Positions 44,903 through 53,713 of a stretch of DNA of 64,000 bases are shown one piece after another. This stretch comes from WHSW01 sp963781265 (GTDB lineage: Bacteria; Actinomycetota; Thermoleophilia; Solirubrobacterales; 70-9). The stretch is taken from the NCBI GenBank assembly GCA_963781265.1, contig CAWAFH010000018.1:682001-746000 (forward strand). The letters are read 5' to 3'. The translations under genes were made by a program, and so were the position numbers. Under the pieces are notes generated by a model. It did not search any database. It worked only from the letters and a program-made list of their open reading frames with translations, and was not told where the DNA came from. The stretch's first letter is position 1; each line of letters opens with the position of its first letter.

Positions 44903-47596
44903 TCAGGGAACGAGCCGGCTCCTGATCTGGTCGAGGAAGCTGCGGGGGAAACCCGGCAGGTCGCCGAGCTCGTCGACGCTTCGAAATCCGTCGCGCTCCT
45001 CGCGGTAGCGGACCACCCGCTTCGCCTGGGTCACCGACATCCCGAGTGACTGCAGCTCGTCCAATCCGGCCTCGCTGAGGCTGACCACGCCGCCGGCCTC
45101 GCCACGCGGGCGCAGCAGGCCGGGGGCCCGCAGGCTGGTGTGCCGCTTGCCGCCCTCGCCGACTGGGCCGGCCGGTTGCTGCGACTCATCCGGCGTCTCG
45201 TTCCCGGCGGCGCGGCGCTCGGCGGTCGCGGCGCGCTCGTTCGCCTCGTCCAGCTTGCGTCGGCCGGCGGCGGCCTCGGCTTCGAGCGCTGATGCTCGGG
45301 CCCTGAGCTCTGCCTCGCGCTCGCGCAGTCGCATGCGCGCCTCCGCCTCGCTCGCCTCGCGTGCCGCCGCCACCTCGCGAGCCACTCGCGCCTCGGTTTC
45401 GGCGTCGGACGCGGAGTCGTGCACCTGCGCTTGGGCGCGGCGCTCGCCCTCGCGCCGCAGCGCCTCGGTCTGCGTGCGCAGCCAGTCCGACGCCGCGGCG
45501 CGCACCTCGACCGCGGAGCGGGCGGCGACCTCCTCGGCCGCGCGCGCGCGCTCGGTCGCTTCCTGCAGACCGCTTTGGGCCTCGGTCAGCGACTCGGCCT
45601 TGGCCGCCCGCTCGGAGCCGAGCTCGGCCCTCAGCTCGGCTTCCCGCACACCGGCCTCGCGCTCGGCCTCCGCGATCGCCTCGGCGACCGCGCGGCGGCG
45701 GGTGTCCTCGGCCTCGGCGGCGATCCGTTCGAGCTCCTGGGCGTGCTTGGCGCGCTCCTGCTCGCGGGCCTGGGCGTCCGCCGCCATCCGCGCCGACTCG
45801 ACCTCGGCCGCCGTCCGTTGCTCGACCTTGGTGGTCACGTCCGCCGCCTGTGTCTTGGCTCGCTCGACGGCCTCGCGGCCGATCCGCTCGGCCTCGGCTC
45901 TCGCCTGCGCGGCAGCCTCGCGCGCCCGTTCGGCCTCGGCCTCGCGTTCGGCGACCCGGGCGTCCGCCTGCTCGCCGAGCTCGCGCTCGAGCCGGTGGCG
46001 CTCCTCGGCGATCCGGCGCTCGGCGCTCTCCTGCAACCGCGCGGCCTCCGCCGCGAGCTCGCGCTCGGCGGCGTCGACTCGCTCGGCGGTGGCCAACGCA
46101 CGCCGCTCGATCTCTCGCAGCCGCTCGTCCGACGCCTCGACGATCCGCATCTTCTCCTCGCGCTCGATCTCGAGCTCGTCCTCGCGCCGGCGCAGCTCGG
46201 CGTTCAACCGTTCCTCGATCGCGGCGCGCGCTGCCTCCGCCTCGGCCCGGGTGCGCTGCTCGCCCTCCGCCCGGACCCGCTCGACCTCGGCCTCGGTGCG
46301 CTCGCGAGCCTCCTTCAGCGCCCGCTCCTCGATCTCGCGGCGTGTCGTTTCGGCCGACTGCAGGGCCATCTCCTCGATCTCACGGCGCGCCGCCGCGGTC
46401 GCCTCGCCGGCGCGCCGTTCGGCCTGCTCCTCGGCCTCGGCCCTGGCGGCCGCGGCGGCCTCGCGAACGCGCTCGTCGGCCTCGGCGCGCAGGGTCTCGA
46501 GCTCGCGACTGAGGTCGGCGGTCCGGGCCTCCACCTGGCGCTCGAGCTCCTCGCGTGAGCGCCGCTCGGCCTCCGCCTGAGCGCGCTTCGCCTCCGTCGC
46601 TCGCGCCTCGGCCTCGCGGACCTGGGTCAGCGCTTCCTGGATCGCCGTGTCGGGCTCGGCCTTCGCCGGCGGACCGACCGCGGCGCGGGCGCGCTCGACC
46701 TCGAGCTCGGTTCGCGCCGCGTCGAGCTCGGCCCGTAGGCGCTCCACCTCGGCCGCGTGGGCCTCGACGAGGGCCGCGCGGGCCTGGTCGCCGTCGGCAC
46801 CGGCGCTCAGCTTCTCGGCCAGCTCGGCGCGCGCCGCCTCGACCGCCGTCGCCTGGGTTCGCGCAGCTTCCTGACGGGTCGCGTCGAGCTGTCGGCGCAG
46901 CCACTTGGCGGCGGCCGCTCGGGCCTCGTCCTCGGCGACCGCGCGAACCGCCGCCAACTCGTCCGGGTCGGGCCCGGCGTCCGGCGCGGGCGCGGTCGCT
47001 GCCGCCGGCGTCGCGGCCGCCTCGAGTTCGCCGATCCGCGCCTCGGCCGCCTCGGCGCGCTGCTCGGCTTGGTCCGCGATCCGCTGGGCCTCGCTGGTGC
47101 GACGCTCGGCCTCGGCCAGGCGCCCTTCGACGACGTCGAGCTGTCCGGCGGCGTCGTGCCTCGCGCGCTCGAGATCGCCCTCGAGCGCCAGGATCTCGCC
47201 CATCGCCCGTTGCTCAGCGTCCTGCGCGGCCGTCTCGGCCGCGGTGCGGATCCGTGCCGCGACGTCGACACCCGGGCTTGGCTGCGGCTCGGACGGCTGC
47301 GGATGTGGCTCGGACGGCTGCGGCTGCGGCTCGGACGGCTGCGGCGAGTCGGGCTCCGGTGGCGAGGCGACCGCGGCTCGCTCGGCGGTCTCGTCGGCCC
47401 CGTCCCACTCGGCCGTCTCGGTGGCGGGCTCGCGCGGCACCTCGTCCGGGGACAAGGGTTGGGGTGCCCCGAGGTCGGATGCCCGCCCGGCGGCCGGCTC
47501 GTCCGTGGGCCCTTCGGCGCTCGGCGCCTCGTCCGCGGGCGCCTCGTCCGCGGGCTCGCGCCGCCGCCTGAAGATTCCGAGTCGCCGCCGCGCCAT
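44903..47596 (-). CDS. long coiled-coil protein with C-terminal ComEA-like HhH domain
   Basis: 897 residues from ATG 47596. It starts basic (MARRRLGIFRRRREP), followed by a Pro/Glu-rich region containing the PSEPHPQ minisatellite. About residues 120-790 are almost entirely Ala/Glu/Arg heptads, an uninterrupted coiled coil. The last 60 residues are a helix-hairpin-helix domain: VSLSEAGLDELQSLGMSVTQ, AKRVVRYREERDGF and RSVDELGDLPGFPRSFLDQI. This matches ComEA/ComEA-like DNA-binding domains, but the first hairpin reads GMS where the family usually has GIG. No signal peptide or membrane segment is seen. It may be a rod that bridges DNA to another structure. The role is unknown. It is divergent from the Flp pilin gene. 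Confidence 0.8.
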   Translation of the reverse strand: MARRRLGIFRRRREPADEAPADEAPSAEGPTDEPAAGRASDLGAPQPLSPDEVPREPATETAEWDGADETAERAAVASPPEPDSPQPSEPQPQPSEPHPQPSEPQPSPGVDVAARIRTAAETAAQDAEQRAMGEILALEGDLERARHDAAGQLDVVEGRLAEAERRTSEAQRIADQAEQRAEAAEARIGELEAAATPAAATAPAPDAGPDPDELAAVRAVAEDEARAAAAKWLRRQLDATRQEAARTQATAVEAARAELAEKLSAGADGDQARAALVEAHAAEVERLRAELDAARTELEVERARAAVGPPAKAEPDTAIQEALTQVREAEARATEAKRAQAEAERRSREELERQVEARTADLSRELETLRAEADERVREAAAAARAEAEEQAERRAGEATAAARREIEEMALQSAETTRREIEERALKEARERTEAEVERVRAEGEQRTRAEAEAARAAIEERLNAELRRREDELEIEREEKMRIVEASDERLREIERRALATAERVDAAERELAAEAARLQESAERRIAEERHRLERELGEQADARVAEREAEAERAREAAAQARAEAERIGREAVERAKTQAADVTTKVEQRTAAEVESARMAADAQAREQERAKHAQELERIAAEAEDTRRRAVAEAIAEAEREAGVREAELRAELGSERAAKAESLTEAQSGLQEATERARAAEEVAARSAVEVRAAASDWLRTQTEALRREGERRAQAQVHDSASDAETEARVAREVAAAREASEAEARMRLREREAELRARASALEAEAAAGRRKLDEANERAATAERRAAGNETPDESQQPAGPVGEGGKRHTSLRAPGLLRPRGEAGGVVSLSEAGLDELQSLGMSVTQAKRVVRYREERDGFRSVDELGDLPGFPRSFLDQIRSRLVP
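47281..47344 (-). repeat. 21-bp minisatellite inside the coiled-coil gene
   Basis: Two full 21-base units (47296-47316 and 47317-47337) plus partial units on both sides encode repeated Pro-Ser-Glu-Pro-His/Gln-Pro-Gln residues. Copy-number variation among strains would change linker length without frameshift. Confidence 0.85.
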
Positions 47597-47810
47597 CGGC
47601 GGCGGACTCTACGACAGACACAGGGGTCGTCGGGCCGTCCGCGAGCGTCGACCAGGACTGCGCGGGCCGCCGGGGCCCGACCCGGCACGCGCCAGCCGTC
47701 GCGGCGGCTTCCGCCACCGTCTCGGCGCGCTCTTGGCACCTCCGCGTCTAGTCGCGCGCGCCGCCGCGGTCGACGATCCGCCCAATGCAACTGCGAACGA
47801 AGGAGACCCG

Positions 47811-48056
47811 GTGAACGAACTGCTCATCTCCACCTCGATCCGGACCGCGGCGGCGCTGCGGGGACTGGCGCGTCGCGCCGGCGAGGAGCGAGCTCAGGGG
47901 ACGGTCGAGTACGTCGGCCTGATCCTCTTGGTCTCGATGCTGATGGTCGGCATGGTGGCGGCGATGAAGGGCTTCAACGGCACTTCCGGCACCGAGATCG
48001 CCGAGGTGATCATCAGCAAGATCAAGCAGGCGGTGAACGCGATCACGTTCCGCTGA
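47811..48056 (+). CDS. Flp/Fap-type pilin (orphan)
   Basis: 81 residues from GTG 47811, preceded by AAGGAG at 47800-47805. A short basic leader with an Ala-Gly/Glu boundary leads into RAQGTVEYVGLILLVSMLMV, the hydrophobic N-terminal helix with the Glu that is typical of Flp pilins and TadE-like pseudopilins. The rest, KGFNGTSGTEIAEVI and beyond, is a short amphipathic tail. No prepilin peptidase, TadA ATPase or TadB/C genes are in the window. It may be exported by a Tad system elsewhere, or be a small membrane protein that only looks like a pilin. Confidence 0.75.
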   Translation: MNELLISTSIRTAAALRGLARRAGEERAQGTVEYVGLILLVSMLMVGMVAAMKGFNGTSGTEIAEVIISKIKQAVNAITFR

Positions 48057-48080
48057 GCGCGCGGCGGCGCCTCGCCGAGC

Positions 48081-48106
48081 GGCCGCGGTTCCGCGGAACC
48101 GCGGCC
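48081..48106. repeat. perfect 26-bp palindrome between pilin and rph genes
   Basis: All 26 bases are self-complementary with no loop (GGCCGCGGTTCCG and its complement). It is flanked by 13-bp direct repeats GCGGCGGCGCCTC at 48061 and 48109. Its 18-base core GCGGTTCCGCGGAACCGC recurs at 58087. It may act as the pilin-gene terminator or a protein-binding site. Confidence 0.7.
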
Positions 48107-48164
48107 CCGCGGCGGCGCCTCAGGCGCGCGCGAACGACGCGGCGCGGTCTGCCAGACTCGCGCC

Positions 48165-48896
48165 ATGGCTCGCAGCTACGACCGCACCAACGCCGACCAC
48201 CGGCCGGTCTCGATCGAGCCCGGGTTCGTGCGCACGGCGACCGGCTCGTGCCTGTACTCGCAGGGCGAGACGCGCGTGATCTGCACGGCCTCGGTGTCGA
48301 CCTCGGTGCCGCGGTGGCTCGAAGGAAAGGGACGCGGCTGGGTCACGGCCGAGTACGCGATGTTGCCGGCGTCGACGGGCGAGCGCAAGGAGCGCGACTC
48401 GAAGAAGGGCCGCCCCGACGGGCGCTCGACCGAGATCCAGCGCCTGATCGGCCGCTCGCTGCGCGGGGTCGTCGACCTGACGGCGCTTCCGGACCGCTCC
48501 GTCTACGTCGACTGCGACGTCCTGCAGGCCGACGGCGGCACCCGGTGCGCCTCGATCACCGGCGGCTACATCGCCCTGCGGCTCGCCACCCAGAGCCTGC
48601 TCGAGGCGGGCGATCTCGAGCGCGACCCGCTGACCGGCTCGGTCGCGGCGATCTCCTGCGGGGTCGTCGGCGGCGAGCTGCTCTGCGACCTCGACTACTC
48701 GGAGGACTCGACCGCCGAGGTCGACGCCAACGTGGTCATGACCGGCGACGGCGGCCTGGTCGAGGTCCAGGCGACCGCCGAGCGCACCCCCGTCTCGCGG
48801 GCCTCGCTCGACGAGCTCCTCGCGATCGCCGAGTCGTCGATCGCGGCGCTGCGAGAGGCCCAGGCCGACGCCTGCGGCGGCCCGCTGCCGGGGTGA
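48165..48896 (+). CDS. rph: ribonuclease PH
   Basis: 243 residues from ATG 48165. It has the hallmarks of RNase PH: SVSTSVPRWLEGKGRGWVTA, AEYAMLPAST-type segment, ERKERDSKKGRPDGRSTEIQ and RLIGRSLRGVVDLTALPDRS. Phosphate-dependent 3'-5' exonuclease that trims tRNA 3' ends as a ring-shaped hexamer. The stop overlaps the GTG of the XTP/dITP pyrophosphatase gene, the usual neighbour in actinobacteria. Confidence 0.96.
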   Translation: MARSYDRTNADHRPVSIEPGFVRTATGSCLYSQGETRVICTASVSTSVPRWLEGKGRGWVTAEYAMLPASTGERKERDSKKGRPDGRSTEIQRLIGRSLRGVVDLTALPDRSVYVDCDVLQADGGTRCASITGGYIALRLATQSLLEAGDLERDPLTGSVAAISCGVVGGELLCDLDYSEDSTAEVDANVVMTGDGGLVEVQATAERTPVSRASLDELLAIAESSIAALREAQADACGGPLPG

Positions 48897-49492
48897 ACGC
48901 GAAGCCGCGGCTGGTCGTCGCGACCCGCAACGACCACAAGCTGCGCGAGCTGGCCGAGATCCTCACCGAGGTCGAACTGGTGCCGCTCGCCGAGGAGATC
49001 GTCCTGCCGCCGGAGACGGGCGTCACCTACGCCGACAACGCCCTGATCAAGGCCCGTGCCACCCACGCCGCCGCCGGCGAGCCGACGATCGCCGACGACT
49101 CGGGGATCTCGGTCACCGCCCTCGGCGGCCGGCCCGGCGTGCACTCGGCCCGGTTCGCCGGGCCGGAGGCGACCGATAAGCAGAACCTCGACCTCCTGGT
49201 CTCGCAGATCGCCCGCCACGAGGATCGCTCGGCCGCCTACGTCTGCGTGATCGCCCACATCGACGCCGACGGCACGGAGCGTCTGTACGAGGGCCGCTGC
49301 GAGGGCACGCTGATCACCGAGCCGCGCGGCGCGGGCGGCTTCGGCTACGACCCGGCCTTCGTCCCGGTCGACACCGGTCCGGGCGACGAGCGCACGATGG
49401 CCGAGCTCGAGCCGGCGGAAAAGCACGCGATCAGCCACCGCGGCCGCGCCGCCCGGGCGCTCGCCGACGCGCTGTGGCCGACTCCCGGGTAG
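48893..49492 (+). CDS. rdgB: XTP/dITP diphosphatase (RdgB/HAM1 family)
   Basis: 199 residues from GTG 48893 (GTGA overlap with rph). VVATRNDHKLRELAEILTEV is the family start, with a metal-binding ADDSGISVTALGGRPGVHSA and substrate loops RGAGGFGYDPAFVPVD and KHAISHRGRAARA. It hydrolyses non-canonical purine triphosphates (XTP, dITP) to the monophosphate and pyrophosphate. Full length. Confidence 0.96.
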   Translation: MNAKPRLVVATRNDHKLRELAEILTEVELVPLAEEIVLPPETGVTYADNALIKARATHAAAGEPTIADDSGISVTALGGRPGVHSARFAGPEATDKQNLDLLVSQIARHEDRSAAYVCVIAHIDADGTERLYEGRCEGTLITEPRGAGGFGYDPAFVPVDTGPGDERTMAELEPAEKHAISHRGRAARALADALWPTPG

Positions 49493-49496
49493 CCCG

Positions 49497-50414
49497 ATGT
49501 TCCAGACCAAGAGCGCAGCCGCCGGCCTCTCGATCGCCTCGAACGCGGCGCTGATCGTGCTCAAGCTCGCCGCCGGCGCGATCACCGGCTCGATCGCGAT
49601 CATCACCGAGGCAATCCACTCGGCGATCGACCTGCTCGCCTCGATCGTCGCGTTCTTCAGCGTTCGCGCCGCCGACGAGCCGGCCGATCGCGAGCACCCC
49701 TACGGCCACGAGAAGGTCGAGAATCTCGCGGCGGCGATCGAGGGCATGCTGATCCTGGTCGGCGCGGGGATCATCATCTTCGAGGCGACCCGGCGGCTCG
49801 TGATCGGCTCGGAGGTGGAGGACCTCGGGGTCGGCATCGCGGTGATCGGCTTCTCCGCCGTCGCCAACATCGGCGTCTCGACCTTCCTCTACCGGCGCTC
49901 CAAGGCGCTGCACTCGCCGGCGCTGGAGGGCGACGCTGCGCATCTGCGCACCGACGCGATGACCTCGGTCGGGGTGCTCGTCGGGCTGCTCTTGGTCGAG
50001 ATCACCGGCGAGTCCGCCTTCGACTCGATCGCGGCGCTCGCGGTGGCCGGGGCGATCGTCGTCGCCGGGGTGCGGATCCTGACCAGGTCGAGCCGGGCGC
50101 TCGTCGACGAGGCTCCCCCGGCCGACGAGCTCGACGCGGTCGAGGACGCGATCGCCGCGGCTCGGGCGCGCGCGCCCGAGATCGTCGGCTACCACAAGCT
50201 TCGCGCCCGCGGCGCCGGCGCCCGCCGCTACATCGACCTGCACCTGCAGTTTCGCTCCGGGACCACGCTCGAGCACGCCCACGAGGTCGCCCACGCCGTG
50301 CGCGAGGCGATCGAGAGCGAGATCCCGCGCTCGGAGGTCCTCATCCACACCGAGCCCGAGGAGTCGTTCCACCCGCCCGAGGAGGGGTCGAAAGGCCCCT
50401 ACCGGGCGGGGTAA
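49497..50414 (+). CDS. cation diffusion facilitator (CDF) transporter
   Basis: 305 residues from ATG 49497, four bases after the previous stop. Six membrane segments fit the CDF pattern: metal-site HPYGHEKVENLAAAIEGML and EGDAAHLRTDAMTSVGVLVG. A cytoplasmic ferredoxin-like domain follows (YIDLHLQFRSGTTLEHAHEV, ending in an EVLIHTEP segment). It exports divalent metal (Zn, Fe, Mn or Co) by proton antiport. The metal is not defined by the visible residues. Confidence 0.93.
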   Translation: MFQTKSAAAGLSIASNAALIVLKLAAGAITGSIAIITEAIHSAIDLLASIVAFFSVRAADEPADREHPYGHEKVENLAAAIEGMLILVGAGIIIFEATRRLVIGSEVEDLGVGIAVIGFSAVANIGVSTFLYRRSKALHSPALEGDAAHLRTDAMTSVGVLVGLLLVEITGESAFDSIAALAVAGAIVVAGVRILTRSSRALVDEAPPADELDAVEDAIAAARARAPEIVGYHKLRARGAGARRYIDLHLQFRSGTTLEHAHEVAHAVREAIESEIPRSEVLIHTEPEESFHPPEEGSKGPYRAG

Positions 50415-50420
50415 ACGCGC

Positions 50421-50561
50421 TCAGAGCAGGTTGATCGCGGCCGCGAGGCCGACCGCGCAGACCACGATGCTGTAGCCGCTGTAGCCGCTGATCGCGAGCA
50501 GGATCGCGATGATCGCGCAGGCGGCGACGACGGTCAGCCACGATGCTCGCTGCAGGGACAC
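50421..50561 (-). CDS. small membrane protein
   Basis: 46 residues from GTG 50561: VSLQRASWLTVVAACAIIA, then a second hydrophobic stretch ending SIVVCAVGLAAAINLL. Two short membrane segments with a turn of Gly-Tyr-Ser-Gly-Tyr. It converges on the CDF gene (six bases between stops) and diverges from the roadblock-like gene. No family recognised. Could be missed by annotation; overlapping frames are possible. Confidence 0.5.
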   Translation of the reverse strand: MSLQRASWLTVVAACAIIAILLAISGYSGYSIVVCAVGLAAAINLL

Positions 50562-50580
50562 GGCCGGTATTGTCGCCCAA

Positions 50581-50961
50581 GTGCCGGACCCAGCCGCCAC
50601 CGCCACGCCCAGCGCCGCCGACGCCGAGGTCGCCGTCGCCCGGCTCGAGTCGATGTCGGTCGACCTTCGGGGCTGCGTGATCCTCGATCCCGAGGGCGAG
50701 CCGCTCGCCGCCAGCGGGGCGCTCGAGCCCTGGGGGGAGGCCGCCCGCGGCCTGCTCGCCGCCGCCGACGGAGCCGCCGGCGAGCCGATCACGCACGCGC
50801 ACGTCGGCACCGAGGACGGCGAGGCGTTCGCGGTCCGCCTCGACGGCTACGCGCTGGTCGCCGCCGCCGAGCGCTTCGCGCTCGCCGGGCTGATGCTCTT
50901 CGACATCCGCGCCGTGCTGCGCGATCTCGCCCGCGGCGCCGGGCCGGCCGGGGCCACCTGA
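50581..50961 (+). CDS. small roadblock/LC7-like protein
   Basis: 126 residues from GTG 50581. The order LESMSVDLRGCVILDPEGEP, then ASGALEPWG, helix, HAHVGTEDGEAFAVRLDGYA and a second helix RFALAGLMLFDIRAVLRDLA fits a profilin/roadblock fold (beta strand, turn with Gly-Glu-Pro, helix). These proteins regulate small GTPases or act as structural subunits; no GTPase is nearby. It is coupled to the next small gene by TGATG. Confidence 0.65.
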   Translation: MPDPAATATPSAADAEVAVARLESMSVDLRGCVILDPEGEPLAASGALEPWGEAARGLLAAADGAAGEPITHAHVGTEDGEAFAVRLDGYALVAAAERFALAGLMLFDIRAVLRDLARGAGPAGAT

Positions 50962-51185
50962 TGCCACCGAAGCCGCACCGGGTCCTGCTCGACCGCGTCA
51001 CGGGCTACGCCGACGAGGCCTCCGCATACCTGCGCCGCCGCCGGCTCACGCGCCAACCGTTCGCGCGCGTCCACGCCCCCGGCGGCCGAACGCTCGCGCT
51101 GGCGCCCGAGACCGAGCAGGGCCGCGAGCTCTTTCTCGCCGCGTCCCGGGTGCTCGACGCGGCCCGCGACGAGGAGCGCGGCTGA
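50961..51185 (+). CDS. small basic protein, partner of the roadblock-like protein
   Basis: 74 residues from ATG 50961, which shares one base with the previous stop. Basic and helical (YADEASAYLRRRRLTRQPFA), with a Gly-Arg-Thr turn and C-terminal EQGRELFLAASRVLDAARDE. No recognised domain. The tight coupling suggests a complex with the roadblock-like protein. Confidence 0.65.
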   Translation: MPPKPHRVLLDRVTGYADEASAYLRRRRLTRQPFARVHAPGGRTLALAPETEQGRELFLAASRVLDAARDEERG

Positions 51186-51193
51186 GGCCCGCG

Positions 51194-52177
51194 ATGGCCC
51201 GGAGCGCCTCGTTCAGCCTCGCGGTCCTCGGGCTGCTCGCGCTCGCCGGGTTCGCGCTCGCCGCGCCGGCCGCCGAGCGCTCGGTCAAGCCCGGGTCGCT
51301 CGGGGCCAAGTGCGGCGTCTTCCCGCGCCCCGACGTCGCCGCCGACTCGCCCTCGCTCGACGACCAGCGCGCCTGGAACCAGGACGTCTCCGGCTCGCCG
51401 GTCGACCCGGACTCCGCCGGGATCATCCGCGGCCTCGACGGCGACCTGCACCCCGACTTCGGCTCGCCGCGCGAGTATGGGATCCCCTACAAGGTCGTCG
51501 GCAAGCGCGCCAAGCGGGTCAAGGTCCGGTTCACCGCCTACGGCGACGAGGCAGACCACGGTAAGTACAGGGTGCCGCTCAACGCTCCGGTCGAGGGCGG
51601 CGCCGGCGCCGACGGCGACCGCCACGTGATCGCGTACGACAAGGCGCGCTGCAAGCTCTACGAGCTCTACCGGGGCTTTCCGGACAAGCGCCGCCATCGC
51701 TGGGACGCGGACGTCGGCGTGATCTGGGACCTGGGAAGCGCCGCCCTGCGACCGGATGGCTGGACCTCGGCCGACGCCGCCGGGCTGCCGATCTTCCCAG
51801 GGCTCGTTCGCTACGACGAGGTCGCCGCCGGACGCGTCGACCACGCGATCCGGGTCACCTTCGACACCACCCGCGACGGCTGGATCCACCCGGCGTCGCA
51901 CTGCGCGGGCTCGACCCAGAGCGCCGACGCGCCGGCGATGGGGATGCGCCTGCGGCTCAAGGCCGGCTACGACATCTCGTCGATCGGCGGCCAGGCGAAG
52001 CCGATCGCCGAGGCGCTGAAGCGCTACGGGGTGATCGTCGCCGACAACGGGTCGAACTGGTACTTCCAGGGCAGCTCGGACCCGCGCTGGGACGACGACA
52101 GCCTCAGCCAGCTGAAGTCGATTCCCGGCTCGGCGTTCGAGGTCGTCCGCTCGCAAGCGGACTACCACGCCTGCTGA
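51194..52177 (+). CDS. secreted hypothetical protein
   Basis: 327 residues from ATG 51194. Signal peptide: basic MARSAS, hydrophobic LAVLGLLALAGFALA and an AxA-type site near residue 25. The mature part contains DDQRAWNQDVSGSPVDPDSA, VIWDLGSAALRPDGWTSADA and HPASHCAGSTQSADAPAMGM, and a final pair of Cys (with a C-terminal Cys). This resembles a family of secreted proteins in soil actinobacteria and plants with the WNxDVSxxPVDP motif. Function unknown. Confidence 0.8.
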   Translation: MARSASFSLAVLGLLALAGFALAAPAAERSVKPGSLGAKCGVFPRPDVAADSPSLDDQRAWNQDVSGSPVDPDSAGIIRGLDGDLHPDFGSPREYGIPYKVVGKRAKRVKVRFTAYGDEADHGKYRVPLNAPVEGGAGADGDRHVIAYDKARCKLYELYRGFPDKRRHRWDADVGVIWDLGSAALRPDGWTSADAAGLPIFPGLVRYDEVAAGRVDHAIRVTFDTTRDGWIHPASHCAGSTQSADAPAMGMRLRLKAGYDISSIGGQAKPIAEALKRYGVIVADNGSNWYFQGSSDPRWDDDSLSQLKSIPGSAFEVVRSQADYHAC

Positions 52178-52213
52178 GGCTTCGGCTCCGGGTCAGCGGC
52201 CGGTCGCCGGTGC

Positions 52214-53713
52214 TCAGCTCCCGTCGCGCAGCGCGATGATCCCGCCGATCACGCCCAGGTAGGCGGTCCCGTCGGGGCCGAGCGCGAGCCCGGCGTAGTT
52301 GTTGTTGAACGTCAGGCCCGAGCCCGCGTACTTGCTCCACGCGGTCTTGCCGTTGGAGAACTTGAGCGCGGTCCAGTAGTAGCCCTCCGCGGCCGGGTCC
52401 TCGGGGCGCGCGTAGGCGTAGATCAGGCCGTTCTTGGTCGAGAGCTTCGGGACCACCGTCGGCGCGCGGACCTCGGTGTTGGTCCACTTGAGCTTGCAGT
52501 CGGTGAGCTTCTTGTTGACATCCACGCGGGCGAACCCGGGCTCTGTCACGGCGCCGGAGTTCGGGCCGAACGGGTCCTGATAGCCGTAGTTGTTTTCGAC
52601 CAGCAGCGAGCGGCCGGCCGTGATCAGCGAGTTCTCGGTCGCGCTCGCGCCCTTCGAGAACACCGGCTGCTTGCAGACGATCCGCTTCTCGCCCTTGTCG
52701 AGGTTCTTCTTGTTGCGGTAGACGACGACGTTCATCGGGTCGGCGTTGTCGGTGATCGCGACGAGGCCGTTCTCCATGATCGTCGGCGTCGTCCCCGAGC
52801 CGGCGTTGACCTGGCTCGGCTTCACGATCCCCGAGTTCGGATAGCCCTTCTGCCAGACGATCCGCGGGATTCCCTTCTTCGTCGCCTTGAACCGGTACAT
52901 GCGGTGGTCGGAGACGATGTAGACGCCGTCCTCGCCGACGGCGAACGAGTTCTCGATCTCCTCGTGCATCGTCTTCACCTTGATCGTGCCGGTCTTCGTG
53001 TTCAGGGTGCCGATCTTGCCGTCGACCTTGGAGACGAACCAGATCAGGCCGTTGAAGTCCGGCAGCGCCGAGGTGATCCGCTGCGTCGCGGGATCGAGGA
53101 CCCCGGTCAGGTCGTAGTCCTTTTCGAGCGTCAGCGTCTTGCCGTCGGCGCCCTCGTTGAGGACGAAGATGTGGTCGGTCTTGGTGGGCACCCACAGCCG
53201 GTTCTGGTCGTCGAGGAAGTAGTAGCCACCCCCGGTGAAGTTCTGGTACTCCTTCGTCCCGGGCGGGTTCGGGGCGGTCGGGAGGGTGTACTCCGAGATC
53301 ACCTCGAGCGTGTTCGGATCGAACATCCGAGCCACGGGCGGGGACACCGAGGACGGGCAGACGCTCAGCAGCCGGCCCTGGGTGTCGAACGAGATCGAGC
53401 CGCACAGCGACGGCGGCGTCGCGCCCGAGGTCGCCTGCAGGTTGTCGCCGAGCGGGCCGGTGCGCTGGTAGGCGTCGGTCATCCACGTGTCGTTGTGGAT
53501 GTTCGAGTTCGGGTTGGTCGCCATGAACGGGTTCTGCGGCGCCTTGGTCGGGTCCTTGACCTTCTTCGCGGTCACAGGCGCGCCGCTGAAGTTGGGCAGC
53601 GAAGGGGTGCCGGTGTCGGTGATCGGCACGGCGACGGCACTGGCGCTCAGCGCCAGGGTGGCGGCGGCGGTCGCCACGGCGACGACGGACGCGCGAACTC
53701 GAACAGCAGCCAC
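52214..53713 (-). CDS. secreted PQQ-like beta-propeller protein
   Basis: 499 residues from GTG 53713, chosen because a GAGGGAG ribosome site precedes it and a signal peptide (RVRASVVAVATAAATLALSA) starts at once; a longer frame upstream lacks this. The mature part is a series of repeated blades: SISFDTQGRLLSVCPSSVSP, YYFLDDQNRLWVPTKTD, DGVYIVSDHRMYRFKATKKG and NYAGLALGPDGTAYLGVIGG. No PQQ or metal-binding motif is certain. Likely an extracellular or envelope-bound sensor or scaffold. It is divergent from the sigma-factor gene across a 400-base regulatory region. Confidence 0.85.
   Translation of the reverse strand: MAAVRVRASVVAVATAAATLALSASAVAVPITDTGTPSLPNFSGAPVTAKKVKDPTKAPQNPFMATNPNSNIHNDTWMTDAYQRTGPLGDNLQATSGATPPSLCGSISFDTQGRLLSVCPSSVSPPVARMFDPNTLEVISEYTLPTAPNPPGTKEYQNFTGGGYYFLDDQNRLWVPTKTDHIFVLNEGADGKTLTLEKDYDLTGVLDPATQRITSALPDFNGLIWFVSKVDGKIGTLNTKTGTIKVKTMHEEIENSFAVGEDGVYIVSDHRMYRFKATKKGIPRIVWQKGYPNSGIVKPSQVNAGSGTTPTIMENGLVAITDNADPMNVVVYRNKKNLDKGEKRIVCKQPVFSKGASATENSLITAGRSLLVENNYGYQDPFGPNSGAVTEPGFARVDVNKKLTDCKLKWTNTEVRAPTVVPKLSTKNGLIYAYARPEDPAAEGYYWTALKFSNGKTAWSKYAGSGLTFNNNYAGLALGPDGTAYLGVIGGIIALRDGS

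Noticed and set aside
45138..46580. Large Ser/Ala/Arg-rich frame opposite the coiled-coil gene
   Set aside because: It is the complementary reading of Glu/Arg/Ala heptads; no motif, and the coiled coil with the HhH tip is the real product.
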